Origin: Yponomeuta sedellus
Taxonomy: Eukaryota; Arthropoda; Insecta; Lepidoptera; Yponomeutidae
Direction: 5' to 3'
Length of the DNA stretch: 64,000 nt
Assembly: GCA_934045075.1 (NCBI GenBank)
Contig: OW203736.1
Span: 9,377,109-9,441,108 of the forward strand
Below, in pieces: positions 51,427 through 63,740 of the stretch. The position numbers and the translations under genes were made by a program. Position 1 is the first letter of the stretch. Every line of letters starts with the position of its first letter. The notes under the pieces were generated by a model. It had not been told where the DNA came from. It made no database searches and saw nothing but the letters and a program-made list of their open reading frames with translations.

Positions 51427-51850
51427 TTTTATACCATTGTAACATTAACCTTTGCATCTACGTAATGAGATGATTTATACAGCGTCCAGAGTGCTTAGTG
51501 CGAGTTTGACAGATCCAATCGAATAACTTTACTACCGCGTTAATCGAGCATTAGTAGTGAGTATGAGTAAGGTAACCGTTCGAACTGGCAAAACGCTGTC
51601 ACAGTACAACTCGCACTCGCGTTTATTCGTGTTTTGGCTGGTAAACGTGTTCACTTCTCAGTGTATGCATGTTCATCAAATTTTTGCACTCAGCAATTTT
51701 AATTTCCATACTTGTCGCTAGGTGGTGCTTCCTCAATGCCATAGAAATATGAGTTTACGTTAACGCGATCGAGTAGTTATAAAACTCGCACTAAGCACTC
51801 TGTGGCACCTTCACTCACACTAGATGGGTGAAGGACCACGCTGTCATTGA
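51427..51850 (+). mobile_element. Family F repeat split by an inverted-repeat element (51488-51801)
   Basis: Left part ends gatttatacagcgtcc; right part resumes gtggcaccttcactcacact. The insert has 20-bp terminal inverted repeats (AGAGTGCTTAGTGCGAGTTT) and is 314 bp long, with no coding capacity. Confidence 0.85.
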
Positions 51851-52940
51851 TACTGTAGACGCATTTGTATACTAAGATTGACTGAAAATTTCGTAATCCC
51901 TGGAAATTGACGAAGTCGAACGAATCAGACGTCCCAGATGGACGTACCTCTACAAATTAGGGGATGTGTTAGCGAGAGGGGAGTCAACGGGCATTTAATA
52001 GGTAAGCACGTAACATCGTAGTCGCTTCGCATGGTGGTCCATCAGGCGTGACTGGGTTCAAGTGAAACCTGTCTCATAAAATAAAGTACAATAAAGGGTA
52101 CGTACCCAACACCGCCTTGCGTGCATGTAGCGACTCATTGTGGTGAATGAATATTTATGAGGCAAAAGAGTTTTGTCAAGATCGTGGCAAGTGGCAAACC
52201 GTGGTCTCTGCTTACCACTCCGACATACATGCGTTTCTCAGGTTTATGCATTTAATGTGTCCTTGAATACATAACTACCAATTCATAACACGAACCGTAG
52301 TACCATCTGCAACGTGTGAGTGAGAGGCATGCAGCTGTTCACCCTTCTCTTTCTTTTGTTAATTGTGACCTAAGATAGATAGAGAACACTTTATTGCACA
52401 TAGTAATAGAAATTACACAGATATCTCTTAACCTAAGAGTACAGACGGCTGCCTTATCATTAAAAGTGATCTCTTCCAGACGACCTTTGGATGGTCTGCA
52501 CTAATATAATGGAGAACGAAGAAGATTTACAAACATACAAGATTATTACTTAATGAATACTAAGCTTACCTAATCTATATGAAAGACAAAAAAAATATTA
52601 GAACCTAAACCTCTGAAGAAAAAAAAAAAACTCTTTTTGAACATGAAACAAGCATTTGATTTGTGACTGCCACAACATCTCAACTTCATACGCACCAATT
52701 CGTTTTTAGTTTAAAAGTGCAAAACCCAAAAGCAACAAAAGGCCGGATTACTATCGAAAATAAACGCGTGTGAATGGTCTGTAGAGCCGGCTCCACAGCG
52801 AAGGAACGTACAGAACGCCTAGGAAGTTTATAAAAGTCTGATTTTTTTTCTGTCAGTAATATATAATGACGACTTTGCCACTAAAATGTAAAATGCAAAG
52901 GTTAAGATATCATTAAACTGATACATTGTCTAAAAACCAT

Positions 52941-52976
52941 AGACCAATTCTTAATAAATTTATTAAGAATTGGTCT
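52941..52976. repeat. Perfect 36-base palindrome without spacer
   Basis: agaccaattcttaataaa followed directly by its reverse complement. Confidence 0.95.
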
Positions 52977-54564
52977 TCGTAGTTAGTTTCGTAATTTTAA
53001 GGTTTAAACATTATGTATAATTCAAAAACCCAGAGAGAAAACAATGATTTTTAAGGCGAGAGTGTTTCTTTGAAAGTAGATTCCTAGGCGCAGCAATGGA
53101 ATAAAATACAATGAATAAATATAATGAAAATTTTTTGAATAGATCACTTCTATTCAAAAAGAGCTAATTTAGTCATCGGTAACAGGGACTGAATAGCTCT
53201 TTGATCCCTAAGGATGAAAAGTAGTCTGAATTTCCAATAAAAAGTTCCAATAACCAAAGACGTCAATCACGAATATTATAATGAAAAAGTAACTGTATGA
53301 TATGTATGACAAAGTAAAAAAAAAGTTTGTGAAAAAATAAAAGACGCACAAAAAGAATTCTTTCGCCTTTGTTCGTAATAGTTTACATACTAAATTCGGA
53401 TTTTAGTAAGTTATTATAAAAAAATAGTGAGTACTCCAGTATTGAAAATGAAAGAATAAAAAACATTGTATGGGATGTATCGATATGTGGTACAAATAAA
53501 TAAACATTCTATTCTATACTTATTCATAAGTTGCACTTACTATTTTTTTCATAAACGGTGATAAAAAGTAGATTGTCCACCTCGGGAGCAACATTATTTT
53601 AAACTCGAGACTTTTAAGACTTTGAATACTTTGCTACGATCTATATTCAAAGAAACTCCCTCGCCTTAAAAATAGTCGGTTGCTCCCTAGGATCGGGAGA
53701 ACCAGATTGACAAACATGTTTTTGAGTAGTAGATTTGAGACATCTAGGATACGTTGATCCTGGGTAGCATGCAGGAGCTAGTGTTGTTGTAGGTTGAGGG
53801 CGTCTGAGACCATTTGATCCTGGATAACATTTGGAAGCCTCACGGGTGGTAAACAGTCTACTATTTTGATATTTAAGGTTTTTAATTTATATTGTTATTT
53901 AATGTATACGTATCTAGGTTGATAGAACCCAAGTGGTTGGTGTAAACATGTAAAATAGAAGAGATACTAATTTAGAACTGACCTCTTTCCGAGTATAAAG
54001 AAAGAGAAAATTACATCGAAACGGTATTCTGTCGCACACAATTTATTTGAGTTTGTGAGAGGATTTAAAGTTAAATTAACACCCTCGCTGCGGCCGGACA
54101 CACCCGCCATCGCAGATTGTGTGTATCATATGTTTTAATCTGTGAAAATAATTTAAACTTTTTAATCCTTTGTTAGCGAGATTGCTGTTTCGAATACGTG
54201 GTTTTATAATAATACTTGATTCGTTTAATTCCCGACAAGATGTTTTTTTATTTACGAACGGTTTAATTACATTATATTGCGAACACACAATATAACTACA
54301 CTTTTACGAAACTATAAGAAAAATTTGTGCAAATCCAGAAGAATAAGTTGCGTGAATACTAATATTATGTAATGTTTGTAAGTTTGTATGTATGGGGTAA
54401 TTTCAGAAAATACAAAAAATCTTTCACCTTTATGTAGAATGGACTCAGGTTGGACGTAGGACTAATCCGTTCCCTACGCTTACATAGTCGCGTGCACCGC
54501 TAGTTCGTAATATCATAATAGGTATCTATTTTACAAACATTAAAATGTTATAACCGGAACCGGC

Positions 54565-54700
54565 GTGCGTGCATGCAACGACTTATGAACGTTGATGAAG
54601 CGAAGGCGATCTGTCAGGATCGTGGCAAGTGGCAGTCCCTAGTCTCTGCCTACCCCTCTAGGATACAGGCGTGAGGTTATGTATGCATGTATGTAAGATG
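54565..54700 (+). mobile_element. LINE 3' end (same family as 33.5 kb)
   Basis: Plus strand encodes ACMQRLMNVDEAKAICQDRG and KWQSLVSAYPSRIQA, stop, then gttatgtatgcatgtatg tail. Shorter pieces are at 46690-46765 and 52125-52215 (plus) and 25770-25920 (minus). Confidence 0.8.
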
Positions 54701-55197
54701 TTATAAGCGAATCAGCAAAAAGAAACTTCACAGCTTTCTAAAATCTACAACATTGGCTACGCAAAACCCGTGAGCTACGCCGTAGTCTCGTAGTCAGGTG
54801 CTACGAGCTCCGCAGCACAAAATGACATTTTATGTTTCGTTAAGGGTGGCCCAAGCCAGGAAATGTTCTGTTTTTTAATTAGCATGGCGCTACAGCTGAA
54901 ACTTTTTTCTTCACTACAGTGCCAGCCACCTCAGAGGTATGTTATATTAGTGAACGGGTGCTGTCCGTAGGTCTGGCCGCAACATTAACTAGCGTTTTTC
55001 TAATTTTGTAAGAATAGTAACTAATGTTATAGTATTGCAAGTTGTTAATTGCACTAATAGGATCTGGTTAGGTATATAGTCGTACCAACTAATGTATCAG
55101 ATTTAAGATTTTGTACATTGACATTCAATTAACAGAATGTAAATTCTTTACGTTGACAAAAAGTCTACTTTATATATTATATCAAGTACAGTATCGC

Positions 55198-55203
55198 TTT
55201 ATT
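55198..55203 (-). terminator. Poly(A) signal of the fucosyltransferase gene
   Basis: AATAAA on the minus strand (tttatt on plus), 45 bases beyond the stop codon. Confidence 0.65.
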
Positions 55204-55247
55204 TCTATCAAACAAATACTTCTCTTTTCTAAAATAGCATAGTAATT

Positions 55248-56760
55248 TCATAAAACCCGCACGATCCTCTCGTCGGCCCGCGTGCAGCGAACCACGAAGT
55301 TGGGATCCCACCAGTTCCTGAAGCTCCAGTGCATGTGGCGATAGTTCAAGAAATTCGGCTTGTTCAAAGCCTCGCACAAGCCGCATACGTCTAGGACCTC
55401 CGATTCGACTATTTTGTAGTGGCTTCTCCAGCGGAAGTGTTCGTGGTACCTCTTGGGGTCCCGCATTGTCTCGTGAATGTGCTCGGCGATACCTCTCACG
55501 GACTTCCTCAAGCTGTCCACGTAGGAGCCGGGCGGGAGGAATCTGCGAATAATATTAACAATAACTTCTTTACAAATAACTTGTAACACTAATAAAAAGT
55601 AGAATATTGGGCTAAGAAATTCGGACCTCGCCTCGAGACTTAATTTTTTTTCCTTCTATGTTTATTAGTGCTATTAAAATTTGACCCTTATAAGTTAATG
55701 TGGTGCTTATTTTGAAAGCAAAAACAGTGCACGCAAAACTGTTTTTTTTAATCAAAGAAAGGGACTGAACAACTGTTTGACTCTTTGCCGTCTTATTGTG
55801 TGAGCAGGAGTCAAATAATAATTAAGCCCTTTTCGTTAGCTAAACGCAGGCTGTGTTACGGCAAAATGAAAAAAATAAATTCATTACTTACTTGCTGTAC
55901 TGAGCTCCTCCATACACAATTGGCACAGCATTCCCTTTGAACGCGTGTAAAACTTCTGTTGTTACGTAATCAACACCTACGTAGTCTTCCAGAGCCAGAT
56001 AGAAGAAATAAAACCTCTTCAACTTCCAATAGCAAGCATTCATGCTCTTTCTTTTGCACTTCAACGGGCCACAGTTGCCATAAATGTCTACGGTAAGATT
56101 AAAATTGCTTAGTTCCTTCTGGAGCTCCTTGACAAAACGTTCGCGATGGCTGTCACTCGTACAATTGTCGGCAAACCACGCTACCGCTTTGGATTTCGAG
56201 CCCAGTTCAGCTTGGAGACTTTTTTTAATCGGCAACATTTTAGGATTCCATTGAAAATGCGTTCCTAACTCGTCGTCATCAAGATTGAATGTCGATATGA
56301 ATCTGTATTGTATTGTGGAATCGGCCCTGTAGGTCCATGTCCAATTGAAGAAACTGTCAAAAATCGAGTCGCAAATAGGATGTTTGTCTGGAGATTCTCT
56401 CGAAGCGAATATGTACTTCTGTCCTATCGATCTACGTTTTGGCAGTATATAGCTTTTTGAACTCAAATATGGTGTGCTAAAAATTATGGCATCGAATATA
56501 CTAGTATCGTTGAGAAATGTTCTGTTAGATGTGAAGTAACAGTTCAAGTAAGGGCATCTCTTTTCGACAAATTGCTGTTGCCCTTTATCAATGATTCCAT
56601 TGATTGGGGACCACAAGAGTATGTGTTTTAAGTCTGTGAGAAAACGGGCGTAAGTCGTACGTGTTATGGTCTGAAATGGGTTTTGCGATATTAGGTAGCA
56701 AAGTAGAAGAATGTGAAGAATATTAAAAAGCAATTTAGTTACTCGCGTCGATCGTCCCAT
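55248..56760 (-). CDS. Alpha-1,3-fucosyltransferase (GT10 family)
   Basis: This enzyme transfers fucose from GDP-fucose to glycan GlcNAc in the Golgi. Two exons, 56760-55892 and 55542-55248, join in frame (387 aa). It is a type II membrane protein: a short basic cytoplasmic start MGRSTRVTK, a membrane anchor at about residues 10-26, then stem and catalytic domain. GT10 marks include KAVAWFADNC with the following SHRERFVKELQ (about 191-214), DIYGNCGPLKC (225-235), and the donor-binding block FYLALEDYVGVDYVTTEVL, then FKGNAVPIVYGG and FLPPGSYVD (252-300, across the splice). The end has a CGLCEAL cysteine pair and RNWWDPNFVVRC. N-glycosylation sequons occur at about 79, 84, 139, 199 and 221. Size matches the family (about 360-500 aa). 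It is closest by feel to insect FucTC/FucTA-type genes, but the subtype cannot be fixed by eye. An AATAAA lies 45 bases past the stop. No neighbouring gene is related. Confidence 0.92.
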
Positions 56761-59700
56761 GCCGAGATTGGGGTAAAAACTGGAAATGTCGTGTCAAATG
56801 ATGATAAAAGAGCAAATCGTTTTGTAAACACCGGAAAAAATATCTGTGCACATAAACAATAAGCATTTTTTTCGAAGTGCGCAATATCCTATTGTGATTG
56901 GCATTTTTCTTTGTTGGAATGGAAGCGTCATTGTTCGCGCGCAAATAAGAAAATTTTATTTTGATTTCGGACCGAAATGATTTGGCGCGCTTTTTACCCT
57001 GAAATGGCGGGAACATTTGTAAACGTCGCGTGTTTTGTATTGTGTCCATGATGTGGGTCCGCCGGACAGATCCCGTGCAAAATTGTCCGAGTTTTTTAGG
57101 GACCTTTACGATTGCGTTTGTAAAAGAAATCACTCTGACAGGCGTTTTCACAATACAGATTTCCATCCCGCGTATTCACCCTAAAATGTCCCTGGTAATT
57201 TTGGAAGAAGGCAGAAACCTCAAAAAGAATTGAAAAAAAAAAAAAACTCGTTGCAAACATAACAACAGTGTTTTATTTTCTTCCCCTTTTCTTTTGCGAT
57301 GAGAATACAAGGTTCAGAGTCGTTCAGAGATTTAATACTGATTATATGGCTAGACATTGTTCGATCTGCTTAGTATTCTGTGGACACGAGTGATTTTCCA
57401 ATGAGCGCGCCGTACGAATGCAAAGGCACCCGATGTCTTCACTGCCGCGGACGAGACTCCCAGGGTGGTATTCTGTGAATAAGATAAAAAGAAAGAAACA
57501 AATTGAATTTAAATATCGAACGTAAATCTTTTTTCTTGGAACGCTTTCAACGAGATTGCAAGCTGTTTTCAAAGAGTATGTAATGCTGTTTTCTTTGCAA
57601 CGCTCTCCACTTTTGACGTTCTTGAACGTCTGAAACTCGGATTACCAATAAAAAAGTCCTATTTCTGGATTGGCATTATTATTATTTACCGATTGATTTA
57701 GTTTCATTGAGTGTTTTTTTTAACCACTTTTTTATTATTATTATGCATAGATGAATAAAGAACATATTGTAGGTACTTACATAAAAATATTAATCACCGA
57801 CACAGATATTTTAAACATAAGAGTATAGACGGCGGCCTTATCACTAAAAGTGATCTCTTCCAGACAACCTTTGGATGGATTGGAATGATACATTGGAAAA
57901 GAAAGTATATGTACTAACAAAAAAATAATAATTTCAGAGGTATATATGTTCATTTTTTTTTCTCCATCTAGATGGAGAGAAGCCTGAGAAAAGACAGAGA
58001 CGTAGCCTGGAAGAAATTGCTTATAGTAATAAGACCGCCAAATGTACTATATTTTTATATAATTTCTGTTATTGTAATATATTTGTGCAATAAAGAATAT
58101 TCTACCTACCTATCTATCGACGTTGTAGCCTTCCAACCACAAACGCATACGAACAAATCAGATTCTGTTAGATTTTCTACAGTCGAGAATAGACCACCGG
58201 CTTAGGTACGCGAGCTATCGTCTCGTTAATGAGATTCTTTGGGGCGCGGTTTGCATTTCAGATCAGATTCCCCGCCAGCTGTCCCGGTTACTACTTATTT
58301 GTACCACTGTACCATTTGTACCGCTGTACCAGTAAACTACTTAGTGCACGCTGCGGTTTGCTCTGGAGCAGGATTTTGTCTTGTTTGTTTGCTGTATTTT
58401 GTATTGGTAATGAGGCGAAACGTTGGAGGAAAGAGAAAGAGTTTATGATTTATTCTGGCTCGGTAAAAGTTCTTTGTCGCATATTTTCTTATTTAGTCTT
58501 TATACCACTGTAAGGCACAAACCTTCTCTCAGAGAGAGAGAGTAGAGCCTACCACGAAATAGCAACTTCAAGCACTGAGGTGTGATAACGCCTCAGAATA
58601 TACGAGTGAATATTTAATTTCAAGTTTTATGCTTCCTTTCGATGAGAACACATTTGTTTTAGTTAAATATTGGTTAGGATGTCTTCTCTTCTCTTATAAC
58701 TTTTTAACATGGGACAAGTCTCACGGTAGATAAAGCATTCAAGTTTTTTAATGGTGATTTGTTGCACTACCTCAGAAGCCAAGTTGGATTTGAGATCATC
58801 GATCAGACATGATACGCGGAGAGAAGTTGAAAAACCGTGTGTAAATAAATGATAAACTGAACTGTGATTTTCTCTACAATTTGAACTCTAACTTAGGAAC
58901 CTATTATAACGTCGAAATCGTTTCACTACCACGTTTTTGTCGAGGGAATAAATTCTGCAAAAGAAACGTAGTTACAATATCCTTGAATGCGTAAAGAGCG
59001 TATGGAGAAAAAAATCCTTTTTATTGAAACTAGCCGGGCCCATATCCATTATGTATCAGTCGTCGGGGACGCGTTAACACACCCACTTGGGTGTTTTTTA
59101 CGAGGCTGTAAAGATATGGAAATGAATGCCTTGGACCCGCGTCATTACAGTGGCCTAGAGTTGGCACCATTAAAATCGTCAACATAAAATTTACGCACCA
59201 TTGTCATTGCTGCTATTAGAGAGGGCAATCTTTATTTTCGTTTTTTTTGTATAGAATTTAATTACTTATTATAATGGTAAAAAAAATCCCTGCATACACA
59301 ATTTTTAATTCGGCTTCCCTACATCAAGTAAAAACCAAAACTTAGATTTCATAATCCGGCTTGAAGGACCAAAATCTCTTTGACGTTTTCGTATCGTCCA
59401 CTATCCGCTAATCCGGCTTGAAGGACCAAAATATCGTCGTGTCGTGCAACCCAGCGGGACCGCGCCGCGCGACGGCAATAATGTTGCCATATCTGTAATA
59501 TTCAGTTTTTGTCAGTCCGGCTGGCCCCGGGGGAGCCCCTGGCTGTGACATATATGCGTAACGCTGAATGGTCCCCTTGAATACATTTCCTCGTGCGCTA
59601 TAAGGCGAGAGGGCTTCTTGTCGCTACTTGGTGTGTTTACACCTGACGAGTTATTAGAACTAAGCTCTACGGTCTTTTAATAACAGGGCCCAATTTCCTA

Positions 59701-60790
59701 CAACTAAAATAATTAATGGTTTATTGTGAAAACAGGCCTTGAAACTGAACTGAACGCATGCTATACTACGCTACAATGAATTGAACGCATACTTAATACT
59801 GCGGTAACGTGGCCTAGTCGAACCGAGTGATTGGAATCAGTCACTTGAGTTAAGCGACAACAGGTGCGGTCAGGTAGTCGTTAAGCCATGTCAAAGGCCT
59901 TATAGGCGGCTTGATAACTTCTGACTGTAAGGTCCGGCACTGTCTTACAATCCTTCACCAACCTGGACTTAGCCCCCGTGGTGGAGTATGGCCTAACCTT
60001 CCTGCGATGCAGGAATAAACCCGTGCCCCAGGAGTGGATACATACAATGGTTGTATGTACCCACTTCTGGGGTACGGGTCTCTTCCTGCATCGCAGGAAT
60101 TAATGGTTTACTGTGAAAACTAAGTTTGCAGATTAATGCGAATAATGTATTCGACCGGAATTTCAGACGACTCTCCCATGTGAGTTATGATAAGAAATCG
60201 CGAAAGTATAACGTTCGCGTTAAGTGCAGAGACAAGGTTACCACTAAGCAATAGATGACGTTAATACAACCCAGCTCTGTTTCCAGTGATACGGTAACAT
60301 TTCTACGTTCTTACTGTCTAAATGCGCCACTCGAAGAAGTATGGAGGAATAGAGTCCCTGTTTTTTAGTGGTCATAAATTGTGTAAGAGGCCGTTGAAGT
60401 GAAATAGTGGAATAATTTCACGTGAGACAATGTGTTCGTTGAGGATTGCCCTTTTTTACTACCTTTGGGTATTTTTAGAGAACTTTTATTATATATACGA
60501 TGCTCAATATACGATGCTTTTCACCGGACTATGCCACGGTTTTTATAAAGACGATAAATGGAAAGCATTGGACTAAGAGTCTGTAGTAAGTAACTCTACT
60601 GATATCGTTGATAGTCCGCTTGTATGTCGGATTTTAAAAAAACCGCACCGAATGATTTGCATTGTTCTATGATGTACTTTTAAAAATGTTGTATTATTTC
60701 ACGTTAGCTGTCTTTTATGCCTGGTCGTGGCGCTACACAATATGTAGCGGTAGTCTTAATTAATGTATTGAATAGAATGGTTACTCTTCT
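56761..60790. other. Upstream region of the fucosyltransferase gene, no further gene seen
   Basis: Promoter and any non-coding first exon of the fucosyltransferase may lie here. A 24-base direct repeat (taatccggcttgaaggacca-aaat) occurs at about 59352 and 59411, followed by a GC-rich patch at 59440-59550. The open frames at 57972-58513 look random. Confidence 0.5.
59808..60110 (+). mobile_element. SINE family E, internally deleted and ending in a fold-back
   Basis: Head gagttaagcgacaacaggtg, body from gttaagccatgtcaaaggcc. The end at 59999-60047 is followed after 3 bases by its own diverged reverse complement (60051-60099). Confidence 0.75.
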
Positions 60791-60799
60791 GAATAGGAC

Positions 60800-61028
60800 A
60801 ATAATAAATAATAATAAATATTCATGGACATATTACACAGATCTCGTTAGCCCTATGCTAAGTACAACTAAATGACTGGTGTTATAGGTGCTAATTCGAC
60901 GATAGATTTAATACAGTAAACTCATAGATAACATCCAAGACCCGAGACAAACTAGAAAAGTTCGTTTCCTAGTTTGGCCCGGCCGGGGATCGAACCCGAG
61001 ATCTTCGGTTTTACAGTCAGCGAGGCCG
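60800..61028 (-). mobile_element. SINE family B, near complete
   Basis: Same body and tail (aataataaataataaatatt) as the copy at 27.3 kb, with part of the tRNA-like head (gggatcgaacccgagatc) retained. Confidence 0.8.
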
Positions 61029-61084
61029 ACAAACTTTACCGGACGCTGGGACATTGGTAAACCGTCTTTTACGAGAATTTTAAA

Positions 61085-61450
61085 ACATTATTTGTATCAT
61101 CATCATCATAATCAGCCGGTGTCAGTCCATTGCTGGACATAGGCCTCTCCCAAGACATGCCACTGAACCCGATCTTCGGCTCTTCTCCTCCAGTCACTGC
61201 CCATTGCTTTGCGAATGCCGTTGCTTCACCTCGTCACACGCTACCTTTACCGATTCGTGGAACCAGTCTACCCCAACGGTTATCGGTCTTGCGGCAGATA
61301 TGACCCTGCCCTCTGCCACTTCAGTTTGCTAATCCGTTGAGCTATGTCGATCACTTTAGTTCTCTGGTGAATTTCTACGTTTCGGATTCGATCCCGTAGA
61401 GAAACACCGAACATATCTCTCTTCATAGCTTGCTGAGACATTATATGTAC
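61085..61450 (-). mobile_element. LINE fragment (third family)
   Basis: Minus strand reads MFGVSLRDRIRNVEIHQRTK, VIDIAQRISKLKWQRAGSYL and, after frame breaks, RRAEDRVQWHVLGEAYVQQW. 5' truncated reverse transcriptase end. Confidence 0.75.
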
Positions 61451-61507
61451 GAATATCAACCATATATATCGAAAAATAAAAATCTGAAGACATTTGTAGA
61501 ATATCTC

Positions 61508-61630
61508 TTAATGATTCGCGATACTCATACCTAGTTATATATTAAACGGGTCAAATCGCGAGTATTTATTAGGTAAAACGTAAACCTAATAAATAATCGC
61601 GATTTGACCCGTTTAATATATAACTATATT
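61508..61630. repeat. Fold-back palindrome of the Penelope-like repeat end
   Basis: 43-bp arms (61532-61574 and 61584-61626) with one mismatch and a 9-base spacer. The unfolded version is at 17797 and 48815. Confidence 0.85.
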
Positions 61631-62217
61631 TGTAGAATATCTTCAGAGACTGCCAACACCAATTGTCATGTTTCAGGTCTTAAATAAACACATCTTGTAT
61701 AGCAAAAATCGGTCTATCGACGTTTTCAGTGGCCACTAAACAGTTTTACGATTGTTTCTTTTGCACGTTCAGCCAATATCCGCAGATTTCCTCATCGATT
61801 CATTACACGACCCCGAAAGCACAACTTTCTTCCCTCATCGACTCTTTCCAACTAGCCTGTAAACAAAAGGGCTAACAAGTTGGCCAAGTATTCGCCATCG
61901 ATCACCGCGTTAAGGCCCGAGCAGACAGGGTGACCACGCGTCTCGATTCCGCGCGATCTATCTTCATCTGAGTGCTGCCTTACAGTAGTGGCTGTTTCCA
62001 TTGTTTTCGCGGAAAGAAGAGTGATTGGACTGGTTGTCTAACTTCCCAGTCAGCAGGTTGTTTGGGAAGAATTACTATTAAATCGTCGCCAAGATCACTG
62101 TTTTACTTGTCTTGTTACCTATTACTAATAAATAAACATGCATTGTAATGAATCATTTACTGTCACAGTTTTTAGTTAGGGTCAGTTACAAAAATGCATG
62201 AAACGATAAAATTTCTT

Positions 62218-62910
62218 ACAGACACCATAGTCTTCCACTAGAGGCGGAATTGAGTGATCGGCCTCCAATCTGACATGTTATTCCGCTCTTGATGAAACTT
62301 GTCGGATTCACACTTTGCTTGATGGATGGTCCCCGCGTGGTAAGCTCTGGCAACACACATCGCCTGTACACAGTCGACTTAATCTCTACCGCAATCAATT
62401 TGATTCCGGCTTAGAAATATCGAAAACATTACTTTATTTCATAAATTATTGATATTATTGTTTGGTAACTATCCGACAATAATCCCACGATGATTTTGAA
62501 TCCACTTAGCTTACGTGGCGCGCGTTTTTGTTGGTGCTACTTACTTACTTCCTTGTGAGCGCAGACATTTTGGAAGTATTCCTGGACGCGGTATATCAAT
62601 CATCATCAGGCTATATTAGTCCACTGCTGGACATAGCCCTCCCCTAATGAGTGGTACATCAATAAGGATAACAAACCTTTCTCGGCATCTTTCCAAAGAC
62701 GTAACGTCCCAAACAACGGATTTCACGCGCGCATTGACTGATAGTCTCCCAGTAATGGCGGGATTGAGCGATCGGCCTCCAATCTGACAAGTTGTTCCAC
62801 TCTCGCTCTGCTTGATGGATGGTCCCCGCGCGGTAAGCTCAGGCAACACACATCGCCTGTACACAGTCGACTTAGTCTCCTCCGCTATCAATTTGATTCG
62901 GACTTTGAAA
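62218..62910 (-). repeat. Two direct repeats with a conserved minus-strand reading frame
   Basis: Units at about 62218-62410 and 62735-62905. Both read KSTVYRRCVLPELT(T/A)RG, PSIKQS and TCQIGGRSLN on the minus strand. I do not recognise the peptide. Confidence 0.6.
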
Positions 62911-63184
62911 TTGTCCAAACAAAGATCATTATTAATTCAATTCAATTTATTTCAACGTAAAGACTTTACATTCTGTTTGCTGAATGTCAAAGTTCAATGT
63001 AACATGAAAGTGAAAGCGCCTTCGGGCCGTAGTGTAGTGGAGAAAAAGGTAGCGGAAAAAAAACTCCACTCTGACCACCTTTTCTCAAGTCCTCTTAAAT
63101 CTAATACATCAGTTACCACCTATACCTATAAGATCCCATAATTACCATTTTAATAACTTTAAATTCCAAAGCATTACTTAAAGC

Positions 63185-63340
63185 ATTAGTTACTCGCCCT
63201 CCGACCAGGTGGGATGACGATCTGCGAAAAACTGCCGGCAGATGCTGGATGCGGCAAGCTGAAGACAGGGCGCTATGGCGCTCAGTAGGGGAGGGCTATG
63301 TCCAGCAGTGGACTACATAATATAGCCTTAAGAAGAAGAA
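63185..63340 (+). mobile_element. LINE 3' end (RPPTRWDDDL type)
   Basis: Encodes RPPTRWDDDLRKTAGRCWMR, QAEDRALWRSVGEGYVQQWT, then TAA and a (gaa)n tail. This shows that the recurrent 'gggctatgtccagcagtgg' ends in the window (22540-22595, 22780-22930 minus, 26265-26335 minus, 45860-46045, 62605-62650 minus) are LINE coding ends. Confidence 0.85.
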
Positions 63341-63465
63341 GTTAATTGTTTTACATAGGTCGTGAAAACATAACAGGTGCTGCGACCAGACACTCGTCGT
63401 ATCGTGATGATTACACGGTAACTATTCGACAATTATCCTAGAACTATTTGATAGTTATCGGATAA

Positions 63466-63740
63466 TATTGGCCTCTGCATCTACGTAATTAGAAGATTTA
63501 TACAGCGTCCAGTGGCATCTTCACTGACATTAGATGGGTGAAGGGACCACTCGGATGCTTCAGTGCCTGGGACATGGTTTTTAGATAGCGTAGACTTGCC
63601 CAGCATACCATCCTGACAGCTTAGTCAGCCTAGCCCAAAGGAAAGACTATCGGTCGGCTCCGCACGTATTGACATACGTGCGGAGCCGACCAAGCCACGG
63701 GTTTCCTCCTTCACCGTTAGCGTGTGGTATTGCGACTACA
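63466..63740 (+). mobile_element. Family F SINE-like repeat carrying a snap-back insertion
   Basis: Same landmarks as 32.8-33.3 kb (tacagcgtccagtggcatc, gcttagtcagcctagcccaa, gagccgaccaagccacggg) but with an 18-bp inverted copy inserted at 63652-63669. Confidence 0.75.

Larger units (their letters stand above)
44100..55190. other. Gene-free repeat region upstream of nothing recognisable
   Basis: Besides the elements listed separately, 52375-52500 and 57805-57895 share a dispersed repeat (gtgatctcttccagac, acctttggatgg), and 50175-50285 has four spaced 'ggtc(a/c)gcaaat' motifs. 53000-54500 looked unique and non-coding. Confidence 0.55.

Noticed and set aside
58229..58513. 94-codon frame with hydrophobic stretches
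   Set aside because: Overlaps a second open frame and shows no recognisable family; likely chance.
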